Shown here piece by piece: positions 36,805 to 47,179 of a DNA stretch of 64,000 nt (position 1 is the stretch's first letter; each line of letters begins with the position of its first letter). The stretch is taken from positions 66,620,929 through 66,684,928 of the forward strand of contig CM049312.1 in assembly GCA_026874595.1 (NCBI GenBank), in the 5' to 3' direction. Both the position numbers and the translations under genes were made by a program. The stretch is from Sipunculus nudus (lineage: Eukaryota; Annelida; Sipuncula; Golfingiida; Sipunculidae). The notes beneath the pieces are model-generated. The model was not told the origin of the DNA. It searched no databases and was given only the letters and a program-made list of their open reading frames with translations.

Positions 36805-36970
36805 GCGATTGACTTTCTTTTTTTTGTCTGTCTGCTGTCTGTGTCTCACTTTCTCTGTCTCTCTGTCTCTCGCTCCCTCGGTTGGTCTGTCTCTGTCTTT
36901 CTCACTGTCAGTCTTTTTTTCTTTCTCTCTCTTCTTTCTTTCTTTCTTTTTTCTCTCTCCCTCTCTCCAG
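36463..36970 (+). repeat. (CT)n array with higher-order CTGTCTTTCTCACTGTCAGT units
   Basis: Pure CT runs alternate with a phrase close to CTGTCTTTCTCACTGTCAGT, found near 36519, 36588, 36653 and 36893 and often followed by a TTTCATATT segment. Long open frames on either strand (Leu/Ser or Glu/Arg runs) follow only from the low complexity. Confidence 0.9.
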
Positions 36971-37263
36971 TTATTATTGTACTTTGGCAACGATAAACAC
37001 ATACCTTACAATTTTAGTACAAATATGCCTAGACGTTATAGATCCAGCCGACCGTCACATCTGGAGTTTCTTTATCCACTTATGGTGACATGCTGCCATG
37101 GCCGTTATAAATACTAATGGCTCGAGCGTCCAGATCGATTACAACATGTGTCTAATACCCAATACACATATACACACATATGGTTAGCCTGCATATGATG
37201 CAGACTGGGGACTATTTATACTGATATTGGCATATATGCCGGACACATATACAGGTACTGGAC

Positions 37264-37323
<60 letters not shown>

Positions 37324-37649
37324 GGAGAGCATTTGAATGATATTAAATGTTATAATGAGACAAAAAATTTGATTACAGAATTACATGTGAGGAAAACTCT
37401 AACAGTTACTGAATGATTTGAAAAATATGGTTCTGAAAGATAATTTTAAAAAAAAGTTTGTAAATGTACACAACTTGGAAATAGTCGGCAGAACCTATCT
37501 AACACACGAACAACGCACTTTTATCTAGGAATCTTGGGAGGGTATGGAGATTGGAACCAAAATCACGTAAAATCCAGTGGAGTAGATTTTATATTGTATT
37601 TAATTTTGCAACGCGTGTTGCAGTTATTTAACATTACTCATCTCACTCA

Positions 37650-37875
37650 ACTCTGTGGTTAAAGGGGAGAGCACAGGACTCAAAGCATCAGATCTTGAGT
37701 TCAAATCTCAGCCGAGGTGTGGTGGGACTTTTATGGAATTCACCAACCAAGGGTGAGCGCTCTGCAGCCGTGTATCATTCACAAGCGAGTGGGTCTTTAG
37801 GAGGTTTCTCGGTGTTTTTATCCTCTCATGTTCTCTAAATATTCTGTAATAATAATAATAATAATAATATTTAGT
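37650..37875 (+). mobile_element. tRNA-derived SINE, copy 2, with (AAT)n tail
   Basis: CTGTGGTTAAAGGGGAGAGC (box A, about 37651-37670) and TTGAGTTCAAATCTCAGCC (box B, about 37696-37714) form a tRNA-like head. The body GGGTGAGCGCTCTGCAGCC and GTGTATCATTCACAAGCGAG matches the SINE at 20170-20475. An (AAT)n run at 37848-37870 closes it as a simple-repeat tail. This is the better-preserved copy. Confidence 0.8.
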
Positions 37876-38129
37876 ATTAATATAGCGCCAATTCTCCGAT
37901 GGTCGGACTCACAGCGTAATTCACACATACACGCACACACATATCCGCATACAATTTCATGGAAATCTACTCCCTGTGCCTGACCCAGAAAAAAAATTAT
38001 GCATATTAATTACCAAAAGCTTGCCAAAAGAGATACGTTTTTGAATTAGTTATAAATGATACAAGAGTTCGAGATTTTCTAAGTGTAATGGGAAGTGAAT
38101 TCCAAAACCACTTAAAACCCCTAGCTATA

Positions 38130-38340
38130 TATATATATTTTATATGTGTTCAAAAGCTTCCTTAAAATCTAGGGCTACGTTGCCTCCTTCTTTTTTGTAT
38201 CTGTCTATATACGTGTGTGTGTTTAATTTATCAATAAGACAAATAATAGTCGAGAAATTGCGTTCTTTAAAAGTACAACCTGACAAAATAATAGTAGAGA
38301 TATTGCGTTCTTGATAAGTCCAGCCAGATCCGTACTTGCA
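38130..38340 (-). pseudogene. LINE reverse-transcriptase fragment
   Basis: On the minus strand YKKEGGNVALDFKEAFEHI is read near 38210-38150. This is the polymerase motif around the first catalytic Asp (D-F-x-x-A-F-D in intact copies). Before it, in another frame, TFKERNFSTIICLIDKLN resembles the R-S/N-T-x-x-x-I segment that precedes it in LINEs. That upstream piece is itself partly duplicated (38240-38280 and 38285-38325). It is short and broken. Confidence 0.5.
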
Positions 38341-39705
38341 TTTTGATTTATTAATTTCTGAAGAATCAATTTTATTTATCTTTTTCTGCAGTTTGTGTAT
38401 ATATTCTTAATGTTCCTGATAACTACGCCACTTATGGTTTTAGCTAGACTATGACTCCGTTAAATCCATTTTATGATATCACTTTAAATAGCATGTTGTG
38501 ATTATCTGATTTATCATATATACTAGTGCCAGTTGCTTTTTTTGATGATTTATAATTACTGCATAGCGCCAAAATGATCAGTACCCGGGGACATTTAACT
38601 GGTAGCTATGGTCAATTTTTTACAACTGCAAAAGAAAGATAAAATCGATAAATATGTCGATATTTCTTTCTGTATTTTGACCTCATGTGGTTCATGTTAT
38701 ATATCGACTCGAGTAGTGTTGTTTGAATAGTATCAATTTCAATACAAAAAAAAAATCCAACAGTTGATTCAGTATGCCAGGGAATAACATTTCACATAAC
38801 GATATCATCGGTCATGCCCAGTGGTCTTTTTACACGTGTCGATATTGATTTAAAAAAAAAAAACGATTTTATGCTGATAACAGACGGAAAGATCACCTGT
38901 GAATCTTTCCCATGTCACAATGCTATGATAGCTTACATCATTTTCATTAAACTTCTTCATATATATTCATACTTGAAACCTCTTGAAATTTATAACTTAT
39001 TTCAACTGCGAACCTGAATTTTTTATCGGATGTGCATACTAGTAAATGGTTTCTTTACGAGAAGTAGGGATCAGGACTAAATAAGCTTACTATGTGGTTT
39101 AGCACACGGCTGGTTGGCTGTTCAGATATTTTGCATTTGACTTGAAAATATCAGTCCGCACCTCTTTCCTTTATGTATTCTGCCGTTTGTGTACATGTAC
39201 AACTATTGTTATTAACTACGCCATCGATACAATGAAAACTAAGCAAGAAGTTACCTGTTATGTAAATAGAAAGACGGTTATTATTTGTGGGAATCGTAAC
39301 ATTAATATTAGCAGTAAAATAATTAATCCAGTTAAACCAGGCACGTAAAACAGGAAAACGGAGGACTTCTCTATTATATTTACACTAAACACTTTTAAAT
39401 ACAGTTTTTCAGATAAATAAAATGGAGCTCAGGTAATTATGCTCGGTTTTGCATTCGATGTATGTATACATTTGTTTATGTCTGACCAGACCTGTAACTC
39501 AGAATCAAGAGCACAAATCCACTTAAACTGTTACATAATGAATATATTCTGTATCTATCTTCCTCGGATATTACCCGTATCCGAAACCTAGATTTTATAG
39601 TTTACAGGGTAAACATGTCTTGTAATTCTAGCTGACAAGCATGACCACAGGGCAAGGGTCACAAGTACCTTTCTATCTTGTTATAAAAACTTTCAGGCGG
39701 TTACT
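38341..39705. other. intergenic, no gene recognised
   Basis: AT-rich sequence. Short open frames at 38814-39017 and 39142-39348 have no family resemblance or exon-like boundaries. Confidence 0.5.
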
Positions 39706-39708
39706 TTT

Positions 39709-40660
39709 ATTTATTTATTTATTCCAAGGTTATCTTTATCAGGATAAAATTCTATTTACAGAAGAGCCCTGTAATACATCACAAAAACACAATATCTAAA
39801 AGGTCCATTAAACTAAAATTACATCATTCAGTCACGGGATATTAAGCTAAAACGCAGTGACGTAAGCACAGCTGAAATCAAGACACAAATATATAGAAAA
39901 ATAAATAGTGAATAGTATGCGACAGAGTTGCTAAGTGCTTGGTTAAAAACACAGATAAAGCAACTTAGGGTACATCTGAAATAAAATGTTAATATAAACT
40001 CTAGATAAAATGCGCATACGTAGGACAATGTGAAACTGGTATTGTTTAACTTATAGTAAATAATAGGAAATTATTCTACATTTGTATTATATGCCAGAAA
40101 ATAGAAGTGCGGTACCGCTTTAAAGCTCTTTAGGTCGTTTGCATTTTTAGCATTATCGGAAGTATATTCCATAGAATACTACCTGCATAAAAGGATAATG
40201 TTTTAAAGAATTCTGTGCGCGGTTTCTGAAGATTAACATGGGAGTTTACTGATGAACGAGTGTAATACTGTTGAACATCACTTGTAATAGTAACAGTTTT
40301 AAAAAGTTAAGAAGAGGAGAGTCCATGTATAAATTTATAAGTCAATATCGATAAAAGGTACAAGTATCGTTGCTATATATTCATCCATTCATTCTTATGG
40401 ATGATTGCCAAGCTGCTATGCGAATGACGATTAATGCCCGAGTTTATTCTAGCTGATCGATCGGGAAGCCATTGAACGGAAAAGCGAAATGTCTGAGCGC
40501 ATTTTCCCCAAACAGTAAAGCCATAATCAATATTTGCCTGAATGAACGCTTGATAAAATGTATTCTAGTACTTTTCAGGGGGGAATCTGTTAATTCGGTG
40601 CAGTAATCCTGTCTCTGAGCATAATTTCGCAAAAACTAAAATCAAAATGTTTCTTCCTCC
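39709..40660 (-). pseudogene. LINE 3' fragment: polymerase C-terminus plus tail
   Basis: On the minus strand FYQAFIQANIDYGFTVWGKC (about 40560-40500) leads through RSARIN, YLLSILTYKFIHGLSSS and TSDVQQYYTRSSVNSHVNLQ to KPRTEFFKTLSFYAGSILWN near 40200. These are typical of the C-terminal part of jockey/CR1/RTE-type LINE polymerases. Two internal stops (TAG, TAA) are visible. The AAATAAATAAATAA run at 39722-39709 is a plausible 3' simple-repeat tail, so the piece would be 5' truncated. Confidence 0.8.
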
Positions 40661-40739
40661 GATTCCCACACTCATGGATAATGGTCCGTTTAAACAGTAC
40701 TAAAAACTACATGAATTGATAAACAATACACGATCTTCA

Positions 40740-41245
40740 ATACACGTATTGTACAATATTTATTTTATTGCTGTCTCATACATAAAATAACCCGGTACCT
40801 TGAAACAGCTTTTGGGACCTTACATTAGGCGATGCACCAACAAATGCAGCAAATGCTCAATGTTTGAAAATTTCGAACATGTTTTATGTAAAATGAGGTA
40901 AACGCGGCTATAATCAAAATTATTAGAGTAGTCCCTTATCTGTGTCATAGTCCGGAATTCATGCGGCACGATGTACTCGCTCCCCTCTGTGGTAATATTA
41001 AAAGTCCACTGTGAGATAGTGAGGTATAACACAACAGCGGCGTCCTCCATGTTTAATAAGGAATCACTTTAAATGTACACAATGCGTCCTTTGGGTTTTG
41101 ACTGTAAAACCACATAGAACTGTGAAATATAAGTCTCTAGTGTTCTTTTACCAATGCGGTAAAAATGTGAATGTAATAACTCCTGGCTTTGCAATAAATA
41201 TTCCTAACAATGACACATGAAATAACGAGAATAATATTTCGTTCT
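40740..41245 (-). pseudogene. CASD1-like pseudogene fragment (end of last exon and 3' flank)
   Basis: The sequence matches 24300-24805, the last ~145 codons and 3' flank of the intact gene, at roughly 80 percent by eye. The minus strand still reads LYLTISQWTFNITTEGSEYI and VPHEFRTMTQ, then shifts frame before the usual end. The Met-Ala-Ala-Ala start of that helix reads MEDAAVVLYL. Homology stops near 41245, where the next block of the duplicated locus begins. Frameshifts and truncation make it non-functional. Confidence 0.88.
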
Positions 41246-41279
41246 TTGTTCGAAAGCTGTGGGTTTTTTTTAGAGTTGA

Positions 41280-41969
41280 AACCCATGTGTTTAGCCAGGA
41301 CCCCCTTTTCCCTAACCGGGGGACTCTTCTTCAGATTTTCAGCTCTGCTGACTGTAAAATCTGAGCTAAAGGGATCACCGTTTTCCGTCGACCATCCGGT
41401 CGTTTACATTGCATAAATCGTCATTATTGGTCCTAGATTCTTCTTACTTGATATCCAGGGAGGTCCTTGAAAAATCTCCCTGAAAACCTGAAATTAGTAC
41501 TCTGTTACTAATATCCTCCCAGCTAGGGTCGAGAAAGTACAACCCAGAATAATTTTTTATTATTTGTCCAAGAATCTTCTAACTTGACATCCTGGGAGGT
41601 CCGTGAAAACTATCCTTGGAAACCTAAAAATAGGTCTCTGATATCCGTATCCTTTGAGCCACGGGGCTTATAAGTAGAATAATTTTTATAAATTTATACA
41701 AAAGTTCGAGTATCTGAATAACTATTGCATTGTTCGCCATGATTCTCTGCACGAATATTGTTCGTTGTTTCATCAGTCCCTGCAGAGTGGTGGCGTCACC
41801 TGTATTTTTTACTATTTTTTTAAATTTCAAACGAAGTCCGTTTGAAGAGCTAGAATCATCTTACTTGACATTCAGGGGGGCCCATGAAAAGGCTCTTTGG
41901 AAACCTGACAGTAGGTCACTGTTACCCTTAATCCTCAGCTATGGGGCTCGTACGTAACCCCCCCCCCTA

Positions 41970-42001
<32 letters not shown>

Positions 42002-44490
42002 AAAAAAAATTTAAAAAAAAATTGATAAAAACGCTCCAGTATCTGAATAACTAATGCACTGATGGTCATGATAATTTGTATGCATATTGATCATGGAATG
42101 TTTCATCAATTCCCGTGGCGCCACCTGTATTTTTTTATTTTTTTCTCTTTTTTTGGGAAATTCAAATGAAGTGGTCGGACTGTTTATAGGGCATAAACCG
42201 TAACTGTTAGTCCTAAAAACTTTTAACTGTACAGCCAGTACTAGGCAAATATACTTTGAAACCTAAAATTAGGTTAATGTGACCTATATTCTGCAAGATA
42301 TGTGAATGAACATGATTTGAGCAACTTATAGGACAGATTTGCAGGACTGGTTACGGTTAGACCAAGAAACGTCTAATTTGATTAAGATCCATAGAGGTTC
42401 CTAAAAAAATTCTGTAAAAAACCCCTGCAATAATGTCATTGAGACCTATAATCTTCGTACTGTGTGAAAGAACATGACTTTAGCATACCATTAGTCAGAT
42501 GGGCTCAAATGGTAGCAGTTTGATGCAAAATAAGGTCACTGTAACCTATATCTAAGGTTACTGGCAAAATTCATGATTTCGAGCACTCTGGGAGTCACAT
42601 TACCTATTGCTCAAGGCTCCTTGAATTCAGCTGAGCGTCATGGCCCTTGGTCCACTTGTTTCATTAGTCTTCCTTTGTTGGACCCTTCCCTATCCAAAAC
42701 ACTGGATCTGACCCTGGACTGACAATTACAAATGAAAAAGTATTTACGGTATCGTTAAAAAATAAAGATTTAAAAAAGAAGATGTGATTGTAACCCACTT
42801 TATTGATATTCATGCAGATTTTGGAACACTCGGTGTGTAAACCTAACGCTATTCATAAGTCAAATGGTATTCATAGGAAATCAAACTGCTCATCTGTCAA
42901 CGGGAGTTATTGATTCGGCATATGAACACGACTCGATACCGATTGTATCCGAAATAAAGCCAAACTGGAGCGGGTCACCTCGCTGAAATGGAACCTACGA
43001 CCTTTCAGACACATTTTAACAATGACATCTCTGTAATGTCTTTAGACCATCTTTGTTTTAAACAGGCCTCAAACGGTGCGACTTCCTGTGACGTTCTGCG
43101 TATGTGATATGATAGAAAATCGTTAGACACCGTTGCTTAGCGAGAGCATCAACGACAAGTTTCTCTTGTTGCAAGATTACAGCGCAGAATATAACAGGTA
43201 ACCGTAGCAAGTCATAGGGTTTGGGTCATGTAAACAAAATTGTGAATGGGTCGTGCCATATGTTAAAATATTGATCAATTGAGGATTTGGGACTGGACAG
43301 TAGAGGGGTAACACGCTCCAGGTTTAACGGTTTCCTCAACCACTAGACTATACTGAACGCAAGACAACCTACCGCCAGAGGTCTTTTCTACTCGAAACGA
43401 ATCTCGTCTGTTTGGGCAGTGTGGGACGGCCGGGACTATTTGCATCAACTGTCAAACTTCAAAATCAAAATATATGTTACAGTTCAAGAAAACACCTGTT
43501 TACATTTCACATGCGCTTGTTTACAAAATATCGCTTGTTCCATAAAGTTCTTAACACAAAAATACCCATGTTATGATATTTGTCTTGAAACAGTTCTTAT
43601 CAGACACACCTGGATGGACTACATTAATTGTCTATTTTACTACATTTATACCTACGCCGGAGATGTAATTGAAAGCCGCGGTGCACTGAGAGGGTAAGAT
43701 TTTAACCCCAACAATCCCTAAACAGCAGAGTCGTACTCTAGAGAGTCCGTGCCTTCTCAGTGTGAACGCTAGAGCGTTAGCCACGGAGAGTACCTCCATT
43801 ATTTGTAATAACTATTTGTACAATCCATGTAAAAGTTGGCCGTGGACAATCAGAGACAAAAGTACGCAAATAGCCGTATGGGAATTAGTGTGTGTGTTGG
43901 GGGGGGGGGGAGAGGTTTTCTGCCTACTTCCCAGCCTGACATCTGGGAAGTAGTGTAGAAGTTTTCCGAACAGATACATCATAGCGCTAATGATGACTTA
44001 CGGTATGGCAGCATGCGATGTATGGTGTGACAGGAACTCAGATGTCACGTCATGCCCGGAATGACAATATATGTGTTCTAAAAAATACTCGAATTACAAT
44101 ATTTGAGGTAAGGACTCTAACTGTTAAAAATTGATTATATAAATATTGTATAGAACGTTTAAAAAAATGTTTGTAAATGTACACAATTTGTAAATATTTT
44201 GCAAATTCTATGGAACAACGAACACACTTGCAGTTTTATCAAGGAATTTTGCCAGGGTATGGATAAAGGTTTGAACTTTGAACAGCCTGACATCTGGGAA
44301 GTAGTGTAGAAGTTTTCTACAAAAAAATGTTTGTAAATATACACAATTTGTAAATATTTTGCAAATTCTATGGAACAACGAACACACGCAGTTTTATCAA
44401 GGAATTTTGCCAGGGTATGGATAAAGGTTTGAACTTTGAACAAAATCACGTAAAATCCAGTGGAGTAAATTTAATATTGTACTAAATTTG
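41280..44490. repeat. shortened second copy of the CASD1-like locus flank
   Basis: Matches the 32790-37610 block in order and orientation, with two deletions. It also has its own changes. A unit of about 140-280 bp around CCAGGGAGGTCC...GAAAA...CTCC is repeated three times (about 41440, 41590 and 41866). The piece at 44159-44277 is tandemly repeated at 44323-44449, joined by a second copy of CAGCCTGACATCTGGGAAGT (43924 and 44285). Simple repeats are (CA)n at 41969-41995 and a G run near 43901. No reading frame is conserved with the first copy. Confidence 0.8.
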
Positions 44491-45480
44491 GAAAACAACA
44501 CCATTGAAACGGGAGAGGTACCCTCTCATGGTGTATGAAGAGTATAGTTATCCTGTAACAGACCTGTAGCCAAAGCTGACTGTATTGATACCAGCACAAG
44601 CCCCATCTGACACACTCCTCATTTGTGCATCTGTTGAATCAAACGATCTAGCGATCAATCTAGCGTCAGGCCACCACTTCCCCCACCCCCACCTCTATTT
44701 TTTCACTCTTCGAGTCTGCCAAATTCCACCAACGTATATTTCTCAACTTTATTTGTTTCATTTAGTGTCATGAAATCTGATACTGGTCTGTTTACTGACC
44801 ATGACTAGTCTCATCATTCCCTGAAGGCTGGTGGCGCAACCTGAACTTTACCCTTCATTTTAGAGACTGTCAGACTACCCGATGGTATCAGTTTCTCAAT
44901 TGTGGTTTCATTTAGTAATGAAACCTGGTGTGTTCCTTATGTGCCCCCCCCCCCCCTTTCAGCCACCGCAACTTTTGATAATATTTCAGACCAATGTTTG
45001 CGGCCTGGACCACCCTTTTCAGGACATGGGGACCTTTTTTTAGGTTTTTCATTGGTCCTCTTGGATTGACCCCTTCTTTTCCTATATCCTGGATTCCGCC
45101 CCTGCATACTGAGCCAGTTTTTATATGTGGAATATCTTGTGAACGCAATTCATTTAGAAGCACTACATATTTTTTCTTATATCTACCAAAATCTGGGAGC
45201 GTTCTGAAACTGGTGACCTTAACTTTAATTATCAAGGCCAAATCAGCCGATACGTTAAAGTGTTGTGAACCCTCTATAGACAGGACCAAAACCAGAACAA
45301 TTCGATAACCGTCAATACCAAACTTTTCTCAATTTATCCTAGGGTAATATTTCCTGTAGAATCAATGGGACATTTTGTATCGTGTAAATTTAATGAAATA
45401 ATTTGCAAATTTGAATAAATTATTGTAATACTAATATATTGTGCCAAAATACATTACTTTGCCTAGCTAAAGCCAAAATA
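44491..45480. repeat. dispersed-repeat region
   Basis: 44940-45100 shares TTTCAGACCAAT-TTGCGGCCTGG and flanking phrases with 15885-16025. 45120-45240 resembles units of the 47180-47980 array (GTTCTGAAACTGGTGACCTT). A run of 14 C lies at about 44944-44957. Open frames on both strands over it (104 and 125 codons) are fortuitous. Confidence 0.5.
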
Positions 45481-45660
45481 TCAATCAGTCTCTTTATTAT
45501 ATTTCATATTTCACTAATCTATTCAAATATGCAAATTATCTCATTAAATATGCAAGATTCAAAAAGTCCTTAGCAGAAAATGATTCTACAGGAAAAATAA
45601 GTCTACAATCAATTAATGAAAGTTTGGCAGTGACGATTACAGAATTGTTCCGGGGTTTGT
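45481..45660. repeat. paralog of the TRIM insertion site (empty site)
   Basis: The sequence TATTCAAATATGCAAATTAT followed by CTCATTAAATATGCAAGATTC continues to AAAGTTTGGCAGTGACGATT. It aligns with 46457-46513 joined directly to 46945-47060. The inserted TRIM is absent here. This fixes the element boundaries independently of the LTR comparison. Confidence 0.75.
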
Positions 45661-46513
45661 CCTGTCTGATGTTGTTTATAAATACGTTATATGTAAACAA
45701 GTTAATACAGTGATGCAAATGTGTAAATTTTCTTATGAAATGATGTAGAGAATACATAACAAGGCTTAGTTTGGTGAAAGGATCAGTTCTTTCTTTGTTA
45801 GCCTTTTTTTATGAAAAAAATGCATTTTTTTAACTATATACTTACGAATTTATCTGCAATGTACTGCTTAAATCCCAATCTTCATGTAAAGTATTGTTAC
45901 ATTTGACACAAACTGAATATTTTATTCCCATTATACTTCACTCTTACTACTTAAAGGGGCCCAAACACCTATAAACCTTGTTGAATTAACACTTAAAATA
46001 GCTTACACCCTTAAAATAAATTTGTTCCTGCCAAAATATTGCCATGAAACCGTTTGCTTACTCCTATGAACGAGTGTTAAAAACAGTGGACCGGGCGCGA
46101 TGGCAGGTGTAAACATAAACACAGCACATGCATCGCCGGGCCACATTACGTGTCAATCAGGAGATACCCTGACTGACTTGGCCCGAAAATGTAATACATG
46201 TTCCAACTGGCTGAAACGTCGTGTGTTGGGACTCACAGTCGAACCTCCGGTATGGCGGACTTGGTATGGTAAGGAGACACACGCAGAGCCATGGCAAGGT
46301 GTTAAACAGCCGTATGCGAGGCACTGGGATGTGTGTTGGGATAGTTTTGCCCCGAAACGTTCGTATAAAGCAAAACTGAACTGATAGTGTGAAAGGATAG
46401 GCAAAATATTGTTCCTGATTATGTCCTTATAAAGCCAAAATTACAATATATTTATGTGTAATAAATTATATTTCAATAATTTATTCAAATATGTAAATTA
46501 TCTCATTAAACGT
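45661..46513. other. unassigned; open frames on both strands at 46089-46404
   Basis: Mostly AT-rich. At 46089-46384 a G+C-richer island is open on the plus strand for 94 codons (Trp- and Cys-rich) and on the minus strand for 83 codons. I recognise neither product, no intron signals are apparent, and GC-rich DNA opens frames by chance. It may be a piece of an unknown element or noncoding RNA. Confidence 0.3.
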
Positions 46514-46668
46514 TGATATGGGGTGACATAAAAGCGGACCAAACTGTCTCGATAGTGAAGCTTGCTTTTCTAGCGAAGCTGTTGGAACATCGGACATGTG
46601 CGCCATCCACATAGGTTCAAATCTGGGTTCGGCCCAGAATTTTTCCCTGTAACTTTGTCTTCGTAACA
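46514..46668 (+). repeat. TRIM 5' LTR
   Basis: It runs from TGATAT (decayed TGTTAC) to CGTAACA. It carries TAGCGAAGCTGTTGG and, 31 bases after the core, GGTTCAAATCTGG. These resemble the A and B boxes of a tRNA promoter. Confidence 0.85.
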
Positions 46669-46672
46669 AAAA

Positions 46673-46690
46673 TGGGGGCTCGTCCGGGAT
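46673..46690 (+). promoter_or_regulatory. primer-binding site complementary to tRNA-Pro 3' end
   Basis: TGGGGGCTCGTCCGGGAT, 18 of 18 identical to the classical tRNA-Pro primer-binding site, located four bases inside the LTR boundary as expected for first-strand priming. Confidence 0.88.
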
Positions 46691-46777
46691 GACGGCAAAC
46701 TTTGGGGCCCAGGGAATAAGCTCAACAAAGTGTGACTCCTGAGATAATTAGTCTTGTTCTGATAGCAGAACGCTCTT

Positions 46778-46788
46778 AAGAGGGGGTG
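46778..46788 (+). promoter_or_regulatory. polypurine tract of the TRIM
   Basis: AAGAGGGGGTG abuts the start of the second LTR at 46789, the position where second-strand priming occurs. Confidence 0.7.
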
Positions 46789-46940
46789 TGTTACGGGGTG
46801 ACATAAAAGCGGACCGAACTGTCTCGCTAATGAAGCTTGCTTTTCTAGCGAAGCGGTTGGAACATGGACGTGCGCCACCCGCATTGGTTTGAATCCGGGA
46901 TCGGCCCAGAATTTTCCCCTTAATATTTGTCTTCGTTACA
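46789..46940 (+). repeat. TRIM 3' LTR
   Basis: It runs from TGTTACGGGG to TTCGTTACA. It has the same A-box-like (TAGCGAAGCGGTTGG) and B-box-like (GGTTTGAATCCGG) motifs, 28 bases apart. Followed by the ACGT target duplication. Confidence 0.85.
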
Positions 46941-47179
46941 ACGTGCACGATACACAACTGTTCTAAACAGAAATCGATTAAACAAGAAAAATTAATCTAT
47001 GATTAATTACTGAAAGTTCTACGATTAATTACTGAAAGTTCGGCAGTGACGATTATCGAATTGATCCTCAAATTTGACAAAAAGTTGTTTGAACTAAGTT
47101 CTTGAGTGAGATTACCTTGACCATAATTCTCAAGGTGGTATTAGCCGAATTCGTAAATACGATAACGTTGGGAGTATTG

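Larger units (their letters stand above)
32790..37610. repeat. source block of a duplicated locus (partner 41280-44490)
   Basis: Long stretches are repeated in the same order downstream. 32795-34970 matches about 41297-43905. 35587-35790 matches 43921-44100. 37440-37610 matches 44155-44490. Shared phrases include GGACTCTTCTT near 32817 and 41329, GAGCAACTTATAGGACAGAT near 33303 and 42318, and AACATTCGGTGTGTAAACC near 33800. The partner lacks about 34971-35585 and 35800-37435 of this copy. Within the block are (CA)n at 35289-35310, (TA)n at 36032-36070 and 37267-37321, and the CT array at 36463-36970. The open frame at 33764-34078 is not preserved in the partner. Confidence 0.8.
46514..46940 (+). 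mobile_element. TRIM: miniature LTR retrotransposon with tRNA-Pro primer site
   Basis: Two direct repeats of 155 and 152 bp (46514-46668 and 46789-46940) flank 120 bp of internal DNA. The internal part starts four bases after the first LTR with TGGGGGCTCGTCCGGGAT, an exact tRNA-Pro primer-binding site as used by many retroelements. It ends with a purine run, AAGAGGGGG. The second LTR begins TGTTACG and both end with TAACA or TTACA, giving TG...CA termini. ACGT is duplicated at 46510-46513 and 46941-46944. There is no coding capacity, so enzymes must have come from another element. The LTRs differ at perhaps 15 percent of sites by eye, so insertion is not recent. Confidence 0.88.

Noticed and set aside
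36385-37117. Open frames of 203 and 224 codons, very rich in Ser and Leu
   Set aside because: They follow entirely from the CT-dinucleotide array; all frames of such DNA stay open and no non-repetitive domain is present.
44912-45308. Overlapping frames of 104 and 125 codons on opposite strands
   Set aside because: The DNA is a dispersed repeat with a relative at 15885-16025, where the frames are not kept.
46481-46957. Three overlapping minus-strand frames of 62-104 codons with repeated motifs
   Set aside because: They are translations of the TRIM LTRs and interior; the noncoding element explains the repetition.
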